This document shows, piece after piece, positions 40,509 to 47,492 of a DNA stretch of 50,285 nucleotides. Made by a program: the position numbers and the translations under genes. Source of the DNA: Candidatus Mediterraneibacter surreyensis (lineage in GTDB: Bacteria > Bacillota > Clostridia > Lachnospirales > Lachnospiraceae); assembly GCA_019118885.1 (NCBI GenBank), contig DWYB01000088.1, positions 1 through 50,285 of the forward strand. Reading direction: 5' to 3'. Below the pieces are notes generated by a model. It was given only the letters and a program-made list of their open reading frames with translations. It made no database searches and was not told the origin of the DNA. Numbering within the stretch: the stretch's first letter is position 1; every line of letters starts with the position of its first letter.

Positions 40509-41270
40509 TCAGGTGTGACGTTTGATCGTTTCTTTCAGAATATATTTCTTATCATTATACCGTTCTACGATATAATCATTCGCTTTTTTCTCCATTTCAT
40601 CCGGCAGCGGCTCCAGCACTGCGTCTTCGCCGTATTTCCGCTTCAGTGCGCGTTCCAGAAGATAGTCGCACACATGAGGGTTCTTCGGCAGGAGCGGTCC
40701 GTGCAGATAAGTGGCGATCACATTTTTATACACAACGCCCTCATAACCGGACTTCCCGGTATTTCCAAAGCCGTAGGTCACCTTCCCGAACGGCGTGTGC
40801 TCCCCGATCTCCGTGCGGCCGCCGTGGTTCTCGAATCCCACGACCGGGCGGTCAAAGAGCGGGCTCTCCAGCACGATATCACGGATCAGGCGCTCCGGCT
40901 CCCAGTCAGTCGTAATATCAAGCACGCCCAGACCCTCTATCGTCTTCTTGTCCGTTTTATAATATTTCCCGAGAAGCTGGTATCCGCCGCACACTGCCAG
41001 CACGACGCCGCCGTCCTCTACATAATTCTTAAAATCATCTTTGATATCCTGCAGGAATCCGCACACCAGTTCCTGCTCTCTGTCAGAACCGCCCCCGAGC
41101 AGAACGATGTCAAGCTTCGCAAAATCGATCTCATCTCCCGACAGGAACGGGATCACTTTCGCTTCGATCCCGCGCCATTCAAGCCGTTTACGGAAGCACT
41201 GGATATTTCCTCTGTCGCCGTACAGGTTCAGAAGATCCGGATATAAATGTCCGATGGTCAGTTTCATCAC
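40509..41270 (-). CDS. gatD: GatD, lipid II isoglutaminyl synthase glutaminase subunit
   Basis: The protein is 253 residues. It is a CobB/CobQ-type class I glutamine amidotransferase: LTIGHLYPDLLNLYGDRGNIQCF, LLGGGSDREQ, catalytic Cys94 (VLAVCGGYQLLGKY), VGFENHGGRTEIG and catalytic His (YLHGPLLPKNP). It supplies ammonia to MurT for amidation of the D-iGlu of lipid II. The ATG overlaps the murT stop (ATGA), indicating translational coupling. Confidence 0.94.
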   Translation of the reverse strand: MMKLTIGHLYPDLLNLYGDRGNIQCFRKRLEWRGIEAKVIPFLSGDEIDFAKLDIVLLGGGSDREQELVCGFLQDIKDDFKNYVEDGGVVLAVCGGYQLLGKYYKTDKKTIEGLGVLDITTDWEPERLIRDIVLESPLFDRPVVGFENHGGRTEIGEHTPFGKVTYGFGNTGKSGYEGVVYKNVIATYLHGPLLPKNPHVCDYLLERALKRKYGEDAVLEPLPDEMEKKANDYIVERYNDKKYILKETIKRHT

Positions 41271-42622
41271 TTGTCCACGCCTCCTTTCTCCAGTTCTGCA
41301 AGCATATGGTTCGTCCGGTACAGACCGGAATAGTTCACGATCACATACAGGTTCTTCGTGCCGTTCTTCGCACAGTCCTCCACAGCTTCTCTCAGGTCTG
41401 TTGTCGTCTCACAGGGGATATCCTCGTATTTCAGACGGAGCCCCATGTCATAGCGCCGTGTTCCCGCCGTAATGATCCGGCCTGCATTGCTGTCTGCGAG
41501 ATACTGGAAATCCACATCCCACAGCCATGAGATATCACGGCCGTCCTGAGCCGTGTCATTGATCTGGATGATAATGTCTTTCGGCTTCTCGTCTTTGAGC
41601 ACAAGAGAAATCTTCTGCTGGAATCCGATCGGGTTCTTCGCCAGATGAAGCTGCACCCTTGCCCCGTCGATATTGAAAATGCTCTCTCTGTTATTGCCGT
41701 AATCGAATGCCTCGATCATGTCTTTGAAGCCGGCGTATCCTGCCCCCATCGTCTTCAGCGCCGTATAGGCAGAAAGCGTGTTGTAGACATTGTATGGCGT
41801 GCGCGCAGTGGAATCGATGTGCATTCCGTCAAAATCAAAAGAATACACCTCGTCTTTCAATTCGATATTCTGAGCCGTGTAATCCGGCTCCGGCCGCTCC
41901 CAACCGCAGTTCGGGCAGTGATAGATGCCGAGCTGTCCGTAGTGGAAGAAATCATATTCCAGCTTCTTCCCACATTTGCGGCAGAAGATGCTCTCCCGTA
42001 TCTCAGAGCGGGAGATGTCGTCAAAGATCTGTTCACTGATGCCGCATGTCACAAACTTGTTTCCGCTCTCTTCTGCGAGAGAATAAGAAAGGATATCGTC
42101 GCAGTTAATGATCAGCGTTGTATCCGGAACACTCTTCACCGCGGTCAGCAGCTTATTATAGGTAATATCCACTTCACCGAAACGGTCCAGCTGATCTCTG
42201 GAAATATTGGTGAGCAGCGCGCAGTCAGGCTTAAGCTTCGGGAGCACGCCCACCGAAGAGATCTCATCCACCTCGATGCATGCAAAATCCGCATCCAGCC
42301 TCCCTTTTCTGTCTGTGGCAAGGACAAACGCCGAAATGATACCGTTGAGCATATTCGCTCCGGTCCGGTTGATGATCACTTTATGTCCCTCAGACTCCAG
42401 CGCTCTGCACAGGATCGCATTGGTCGTCGTCTTCCCGTTCGTTCCCATGGTGACGATGATCTTACCCCTGACCTGCTCCGCCATGGCGGTTAAAATATTA
42501 GGATCGATCCGGCGCGCTACATATCCCGGAAGGGTAACCCCGCTTCCTCTTTTCATCTTTTTGATCAGAATACTCGTCAGTTTCGCAGCTCTAATCGCTA
42601 ATTTACTTCTTAATCTCATCAT
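41267..42622 (-). CDS. murT: MurT, lipid II isoglutaminyl synthase ligase subunit
   Basis: The protein is 451 residues. The Mur-ligase P-loop is MGTNGKTTT, followed by IEVDEIS, LTNISRDQLDRFGEV, the inserted four-Cys zinc ribbon (CRKCGK...CPNCG) that distinguishes MurT, and DUF1727 at the C-terminus (LLxDEKPKDIIIQINDTAQDGRDISWLWDVDF). It activates and amidates the second residue of the peptidoglycan stem. Transcribed from a good promoter with a folded leader. Confidence 0.95.
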   Translation of the reverse strand: MMRLRSKLAIRAAKLTSILIKKMKRGSGVTLPGYVARRIDPNILTAMAEQVRGKIIVTMGTNGKTTTNAILCRALESEGHKVIINRTGANMLNGIISAFVLATDRKGRLDADFACIEVDEISSVGVLPKLKPDCALLTNISRDQLDRFGEVDITYNKLLTAVKSVPDTTLIINCDDILSYSLAEESGNKFVTCGISEQIFDDISRSEIRESIFCRKCGKKLEYDFFHYGQLGIYHCPNCGWERPEPDYTAQNIELKDEVYSFDFDGMHIDSTARTPYNVYNTLSAYTALKTMGAGYAGFKDMIEAFDYGNNRESIFNIDGARVQLHLAKNPIGFQQKISLVLKDEKPKDIIIQINDTAQDGRDISWLWDVDFQYLADSNAGRIITAGTRRYDMGLRLKYEDIPCETTTDLREAVEDCAKNGTKNLYVIVNYSGLYRTNHMLAELEKGGVDK

Positions 42623-42654
42623 TTATACCAACTCTTTTGTGTTTTTTTCTTCAA

Positions 42655-42701
42655 CAGTTCAGTCATCGGGAAGATGCGGCTGAACTGCCGCAGCTCTTCC
42701 C
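42655..42701 (-). promoter_or_regulatory. murT leader with two overlapping alternative hairpins
   Basis: Hairpin A, GGGAAGA+TGCGGC with GCCGCA+TCTTCCC (42668-42701), and hairpin B, CAGTTCAG with CTGAACTG (42655-42662 with 42680-42687), share bases and cannot coexist fully. The leader begins almost at the predicted transcription start. No U-run follows, so any control would act on translation, RNA stability or protein binding. Confidence 0.4.
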
Positions 42702-42710
42702 ACGGGGGAT

Positions 42711-42739
42711 ATTATACGTGATATCCCTCCTGATGGCAA
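42711..42739 (-). promoter_or_regulatory. Sigma-A promoter of murT-gatD
   Basis: On the minus strand TTGCCA (42734-42739) and a perfect TATAAT (42711-42716) are spaced by 17 bp, placing transcription start near 42704. Confidence 0.75.
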
Positions 42740-42763
42740 GGGCTGCCTTCCCCTGTCCGCTCA

Positions 42764-43651
42764 TCACTCCGGCAGCAGTTCAGACATCTGGTGTTTTAGC
42801 AGTTTCTCTATCGCATACGCCACGCCGAACTCTATATTGGACTTCGTAATATACTTTGCGGCGCTTTTCACCTCGGGATCTGCATTTTCCATAGCCACTG
42901 TCGCGCCGAAATCCATCTCTATCATGGAGAGATCATTCAGGCTGTCCCCCAGCACCATCACTTCGTCCATGGCGTACCCGAGCGACTCAATGTACTCTTT
43001 TAGCACCGGCCCTTTCTGCGCTTTAATATCCGTGATCTCCAGATTCGTCGGGAAAGAAGACGCCACCGCGATCTCCTTATTTTTCTCCAGACGCATCTTC
43101 AGCTCGTCCAGCATTTCTTTGTCCTCGGAATAAAGGAATAACTTATAAATGGGGACTTTCGCAGCTTCCAGCTCATCCATATCAGACACCGTTTTCGTCG
43201 ATCTTATGATGCGCTGATACGTCTCAGTCCGGACCAGTTCTTCACGCGGCAGATTCGAGAAGAAAAGATGCATCTGCAGCATCAGACTCTCCTCGATCTC
43301 CTCGGGCGTTCCGATCTTATAGTCATTTCCATCCGTACAGAAAGTGACTGAGATCGGGTAGTCTTTTAGCTCTTCATAGATTGCCCTGCACAGCTCCATA
43401 CTGATAGGGTGTACCACGACGACCTGCTGCCGGGGATCTCTCACCTCGGCTCCGCTGCCCACGATATAATCGCAGATCAGTCCGGCATCCTTTAACTCAG
43501 CCATCGCTCCCGGGAAGTTTCTCCCCGTCGCTATCATAAAACGGATGCCGGCATCGCACGCCTGCCGTACCGCTGCCAGCGTCTCCGGCGCCGGCTTATG
43601 ATCGTCTCCCAGAAGGGTACCGTCCATATCACTCGCTATCACTTTGATCAT
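42764..43651 (-). CDS. Cof-type HAD-superfamily phosphatase
   Basis: The protein is about 295 residues from ATG 43651 (AAGGAGAGG upstream). HAD motif I is IASDMDGTLLGDDH, a type IIB cap is present, and motif III/IV are VLGDSLNDLSMIEM. These are the Cof/YbiV-like sugar-phosphate phosphatases of the cytosol. It lies 21 bp downstream of the Rpn nuclease gene and is probably cotranscribed. Substrate not inferable. Confidence 0.92.
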   Translation of the reverse strand: MIKVIASDMDGTLLGDDHKPAPETLAAVRQACDAGIRFMIATGRNFPGAMAELKDAGLICDYIVGSGAEVRDPRQQVVVVHPISMELCRAIYEELKDYPISVTFCTDGNDYKIGTPEEIEESLMLQMHLFFSNLPREELVRTETYQRIIRSTKTVSDMDELEAAKVPIYKLFLYSEDKEMLDELKMRLEKNKEIAVASSFPTNLEITDIKAQKGPVLKEYIESLGYAMDEVMVLGDSLNDLSMIEMDFGATVAMENADPEVKSAAKYITKSNIEFGVAYAIEKLLKHQMSELLPE

Positions 43652-43672
43652 GATGCCTCTCCTTTGCTGCAT

Positions 43673-44752
43673 CTATACTTCATACTTAACCATCAGCTCT
43701 TCGCACAGTGTCGGATCGTCCTGTATCTGCTCAAGAAGATCATACTTCTTTTCCCGGATCAGGATACGGTTTAACTTGAGGAGACGCTCCTGATCCCGGA
43801 TTGTCTCCTGCTGCTGGCGCATCTGATCTTCCTGCTCCTCAAGCTTTCCCTGCTGCCGGCGCATCCTGTCTTCCTGCTCTTCAATTTGCCCCTGTTGCCG
43901 GCGCATCCTGTCTTCCTGTTCTTCGATTTTCTTCTTTCCGGCCCGCAGTTTCTTCTCCTGCTCCTTTATCCGTTTTTCCTGCTGCTCTAATTCTTTACGG
44001 ACGAGTCTTTCGTATTGTTTCTCTGTGCATGATAATACCATATCCATGATCGCCGCCCTTTCTTTGATCAGTATATCCCGCAGGACTCCCTTGTCAATGC
44101 AGATATCGATCGCATCATCTACTGCCTGCCTTTGATCGACGCCCTCTTCCAACGCCTTTCGCACCTCTGCCACAAATGCGGAATACTCTTCCAGCCGCCT
44201 GCATTTCTCCATCAATTCGTAATTATGTCCGTAATTGATATTCAGCATTGTCGCGCAGCACTCCAGACATGATTCTCCAGATACGCCGTGCCCTGCAAAA
44301 GCCTCCGTCAGTCTGAGGATCTTCTGGTCCGGTTCTTCTTTTGTTCCGTTATAAAATACGATAAATTTAGGTCTGGGCAGGTGTTTTAAAACCGGGCTGA
44401 ACACATTGATCTCACATTCGTCGATGTAATTCTGATACAATCTTGCGAAGTATATCAATCCTCTTATCGGCATATTCGGATTATAAGAGCTCTGATGTTC
44501 GTACAGATTCATCGTACCGCCGAGCAGAAAGGATACGTCATTCTTCATCGAAATGTAGATCACATCTTCCAGTGTCGTGATGCTCAGTTCTTCCTCATCT
44601 GTGTAGTTCGTATCATTCAGTGCATTATAGAGATCCAGCAGATCTTTTCTGTCCGAAAATATCTTTCGGAACAGGGTATCTTTATACTTGCGGTTGACCC
44701 TGTGTTCATACTGATCCTTTGCATTTCTCTTTTTCAGTTTTCTGATGTTCAT
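43673..44752 (-). CDS. Rpn-family PD-(D/E)XK nuclease with repeat-built coiled coil
   Basis: The protein is 359 residues. N-terminal ~200 residues match the Rpn/PDDEXK_2 transposase-like nucleases (YKDTLFRKIFSDRKDLLDLYNALN, MKNDVSFLLGGTMNLYEHQSS carrying the D...E.Q active-site pattern, then GLIYFARLYQNYI). Residues ~245-330 are an unbroken coiled coil made of near-identical 13-residue units (EEQEDRMRRQQGQ). The C-terminal KKYDLLEQIQDDPTLCEEL is typical of Clostridia members. Rpn proteins act on DNA, with proposed roles in recombination or phage defence. It has its own promoter and a 150-nt leader. Confidence 0.85.
   Translation of the reverse strand: MNIRKLKKRNAKDQYEHRVNRKYKDTLFRKIFSDRKDLLDLYNALNDTNYTDEEELSITTLEDVIYISMKNDVSFLLGGTMNLYEHQSSYNPNMPIRGLIYFARLYQNYIDECEINVFSPVLKHLPRPKFIVFYNGTKEEPDQKILRLTEAFAGHGVSGESCLECCATMLNINYGHNYELMEKCRRLEEYSAFVAEVRKALEEGVDQRQAVDDAIDICIDKGVLRDILIKERAAIMDMVLSCTEKQYERLVRKELEQQEKRIKEQEKKLRAGKKKIEEQEDRMRRQQGQIEEQEDRMRRQQGKLEEQEDQMRQQQETIRDQERLLKLNRILIREKKYDLLEQIQDDPTLCEELMVKYEV
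43808..43930 (-). repeat. 39-bp tandem repeat in the Rpn-type gene
   Basis: Three successive 39-bp units (with CTGTCTTCCTGCTCTTC words on the plus strand) encode EEQEDRMRRQQGQ-like blocks. High DNA identity between neighbours suggests recent expansion and a site prone to copy-number change. Confidence 0.8.
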
Positions 44753-44905
44753 TTTTCCTCCTTATTATAAATTCTTTCGTGTGTTCCTGCAACCACTGAT
44801 ATCCCTGATGAAAACCGGCTGAATAAGCCTCCTGAAGAAAATGGAATCCCTCAATTCCACTACGCCTGCAAAAGATAATGCCCGGAGCGGGCCCCGCAGG
44901 TAAGT
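44753..44905 (-). promoter_or_regulatory. 150-nt structured leader of the Rpn-HAD unit
   Basis: From the predicted start near 44906 to the Rpn ATG the RNA can form CCTGC/GCAGG enclosing GCCCG/CGGGC, and TGGAAT/ATTCCA. There is no convincing open frame. It is long for an untranslated leader and could hold a regulatory element of unknown kind. Confidence 0.35.
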
Positions 44906-44911
44906 AATCCT

Positions 44912-44940
44912 ATTATATAAAACTGAAGAAAATGCTGCAA
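44912..44940 (-). promoter_or_regulatory. Sigma-A promoter of the Rpn-HAD unit
   Basis: On the minus strand TTGCAG (44935-44940) and a perfect TATAAT (44912-44917) are separated by exactly 17 bp. Confidence 0.7.
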
Positions 44941-44995
44941 GATGTAATATTGCATAAATCGTACGGATGAAATTACACAACGGGGAGGCTCAGAG

Positions 44996-46369
44996 CTACA
45001 GCCTGATCTCCCCGAGTCTCCCTGCGCCTTTCAGATATTTCCTGTAGATAAAGAAAAATACCATGCAGGAGAGGCACGCCGCTATCCCATCGCACACCGG
45101 CTCGGCGAAGAACGCAGACCGCGCGGCAAATATGAGCGGCAGAATACAGGTAGCGCCGAAATAGATCCCTTTCCTGATCAGAGAAAGACTCAGGGATATC
45201 TTTGTCATTCCCAAGGCAGTCAGCCCGTCCACGATCACATACTGAAAACTCAGCGGAACGATCATCAGCGTAAACACTTTGATGCCCCATACCGCAAGTT
45301 CCGTATATTCCGGCTCATTTGTAAAAATGCGCACAAAATACTGTGGCATAACTCTGGAGACGAGGAACATGACCGCCGTAAAGCAGAAGCACAGCATGAG
45401 TACCCAGAAAAATGTCTTCCTGATCCGGTCCGGTCTGTTTGCTCCGTAATTAAAACTGATCAGAGGCTGGGAGCCCCCGGTGATCCCCAGCATGGGCGAA
45501 GTGATCAGGAGCATATAGCTCTGCACAATTGTCGCCGCCGTGATCAGCGTATCACCGTACTCACTGCCGCCGTAATACTGGAGCACCGCGTTCAGTGCAA
45601 TGATAATGATACTGTCGGTCGCAAGGATCAGAAACGGAGAAAACCCGATCTTCACAATCTGTTTTCCCACAGAGAGTTCCGGTTTTACGAGCCCCAGCCG
45701 GATCTGCATCTTCTTCCGGCGCAGCGTGCACAGCACAAATACGCAGGAACACATCTGTGCGATCACAGTCGCAACGGCAGCCCCTGCCACTCCCATATCC
45801 ATAAGAAAGATAAATACAGGGTCAAGGATAATGTTAATGACCGCGCCGATCAGAGTTGTCGTCATTCCGAAGATTGGAAAGCCCTGCGCCGTGATAAAAT
45901 AATTCATTCCCGTGGATAAAAGCGCAAAAAAAGTTCCCGCCGTGTAGATCGTCATGTATGTATCCGCATAGGGAAATGTCACGTCACTTGCGCCGAACCA
46001 GTTCAGGAGCTGTTCTTTTGTCAGGAGAAAAATCAGCGTCAGCGCCAGCGAGACAATGATCAGGTAGGAAAAGCTGTTCGCCAGGATCTTCCGGGCGTTC
46101 TTCTCATCTCCGGCGCCCATCCTAACCGAAAACAGGACAGAGCCGCCGATACCGAACAGTGTACCGAAGGATGACAGCAGCGTGACAATGGGCGCGCAGA
46201 CTCCCACTCCTGCCAGTGCGTCCGCCCCTGTCACCGGAATGTTGCCCACATAAATACGGTCCACGATGCTGTACAGCACATTTACGAGCTGTGCGAACAT
46301 AAACGGGACCGATATCTTCAGTACGAGCAGGGGGATAGAATCCCTGCCGAAATCATTTGTTTTCTTCAT
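44996..46369 (-). CDS. MATE-family multidrug efflux transporter
   Basis: The protein is 457 residues with twelve hydrophobic segments and MATE signatures: LVLKISVPFMFAQLVNVLYSIVDRIYVG at the start, LAGVGVCAPI, SPMLGITGGSQPLISFNYGAN in the second half. It is a Na+ or H+ coupled exporter of cationic compounds in the inner membrane, of the DinF/NorM-like Clostridia type. No regulator is adjacent. ATG 46369 lies about 35 bp from a TATAAT box. Confidence 0.93.
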   Translation of the reverse strand: MKKTNDFGRDSIPLLVLKISVPFMFAQLVNVLYSIVDRIYVGNIPVTGADALAGVGVCAPIVTLLSSFGTLFGIGGSVLFSVRMGAGDEKNARKILANSFSYLIIVSLALTLIFLLTKEQLLNWFGASDVTFPYADTYMTIYTAGTFFALLSTGMNYFITAQGFPIFGMTTTLIGAVINIILDPVFIFLMDMGVAGAAVATVIAQMCSCVFVLCTLRRKKMQIRLGLVKPELSVGKQIVKIGFSPFLILATDSIIIIALNAVLQYYGGSEYGDTLITAATIVQSYMLLITSPMLGITGGSQPLISFNYGANRPDRIRKTFFWVLMLCFCFTAVMFLVSRVMPQYFVRIFTNEPEYTELAVWGIKVFTLMIVPLSFQYVIVDGLTALGMTKISLSLSLIRKGIYFGATCILPLIFAARSAFFAEPVCDGIAACLSCMVFFFIYRKYLKGAGRLGEIRL

Positions 46370-46404
46370 TTTAATATTCCCTCTTTTCTCAATTCCGCCA
46401 GAAT

Positions 46405-46413
46405 ATTATAGCA
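46405..46413 (-). promoter_or_regulatory. Extended -10 promoter of the MATE gene
   Basis: On the minus strand TGC-TATAAT forms an extended -10 element. The -35 region is pyrimidine-rich and poor. Confidence 0.5.
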
Positions 46414-46464
46414 GAAAAAGAGAAAGAGGGAAGTACTCTGCAGTAAAAATGCCAATAAAAAGGC

Positions 46465-47457
46465 TTAATCGATCAGATCATTCTGGAATCTGGACAGATG
46501 CTCATACGGCAGGATCAGCCGCCCCCGGTACAGGCCACAGCCGTCATTCATCAGGCTGTTATTTACAGCCGAGAACATATTCACGTCTACTTTTGCCAGT
46601 TCCAGCTCCTGCAGTTTTCTGACTCTTTCATATGCCTCGTCAAAATAGATATTCTCTCCCTCCGGGATACGGTCTCTTCTGGCGCGTTCGCTCTCCTGTT
46701 TTTTCTCATATCCGAGATGATTTGCCGGTCCGATCTCCGCTATGTCGTCCATCTCTTTGGTACGGAGCTGCATTTCCATATAGCATTTGGCGCTTTCATC
46801 AAAAAATGTAATGTGCAAAGACCTGTATCCATCCCTCTTTGCATGACAGATATAATCTCTGTAATACGGCCGCACCGCATCCTTCAGGAGCGGAGAATTG
46901 CTTTCCTTTACCCCGAAGGCCGGTTCCGCGCGGAATCCGCGTTCCTCAAGAAAATCTTTCATGACATTTGCGATGGCATACAGATTGCGGATTTCCTCCT
47001 TCTCCCGCTCCTGGTCATCTGAAATATGACACTTCGGCATTGAGATCACAATACGGTATGCGATCAGGTCCCGGAAGCCGTCCAGCTTCTTTTTCAATTC
47101 TTCCAGCGGCGGATAGGCTCCATGCTCTGTATAATAATCATAGATATATTCTACAATGTAGCCATTAAATTTTGTTTCCGCCCGGATCAGGGATTTGATC
47201 CTTCCTTTAAATGTAAACGAGAGACTGGCATATTCCTTTGCCATGTACTTATAAAACTCCCGGATCTTCTGTGACTGTGCCGTCAGGAAATCATTGTGTT
47301 CCAACAGATCTGAAGTACGTTTCAGAAACATTGCGTGTATCCGGTCCACCTCGTTCTGATTTTCCTCCGCCGAGATTTTCAGATCCCGGGTATATTTTTT
47401 CAGGATTTTCAGCACTGTATCTCCGGAATATAAATAGTCATTTAAAGATATCATCAT
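46465..47457 (-). CDS. RelA/SpoT-domain (alarmone synthetase-like) protein
   Basis: The protein is 330 residues. The central RelA_SpoT nucleotidyltransferase signature includes FRDLIAYRIVISMP, CHAKRDGYRSLHITFF and MEMQLRTKEMDDIAEIGPANHLGY, preceded by KGRIKSLIRAETKF. There is no HD hydrolase, TGS or ACT domain, so it is a small-alarmone-synthetase-like protein, longer than typical RelP/RelQ (~210). It may make (p)ppGpp or, as in toxSAS relatives, modify another target. It follows the SulP gene by 35 bp in an apparent operon. Confidence 0.85.
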   Translation of the reverse strand: MMISLNDYLYSGDTVLKILKKYTRDLKISAEENQNEVDRIHAMFLKRTSDLLEHNDFLTAQSQKIREFYKYMAKEYASLSFTFKGRIKSLIRAETKFNGYIVEYIYDYYTEHGAYPPLEELKKKLDGFRDLIAYRIVISMPKCHISDDQEREKEEIRNLYAIANVMKDFLEERGFRAEPAFGVKESNSPLLKDAVRPYYRDYICHAKRDGYRSLHITFFDESAKCYMEMQLRTKEMDDIAEIGPANHLGYEKKQESERARRDRIPEGENIYFDEAYERVRKLQELELAKVDVNMFSAVNNSLMNDGCGLYRGRLILPYEHLSRFQNDLID

Positions 47458-47492
47458 TCACACCTTACTTCTGTTTTGCAATCGACCGTTTC

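Noticed and set aside
43808-43930. CRISPR array
   Set aside because: The 39-bp units are contiguous with no spacers and encode in-frame coiled-coil repeats.
43801-44049. Plus-strand frame with repeated PAAGASCLP-like blocks
   Set aside because: It is the antisense shadow of the coiled-coil repeats of the Rpn-type gene.
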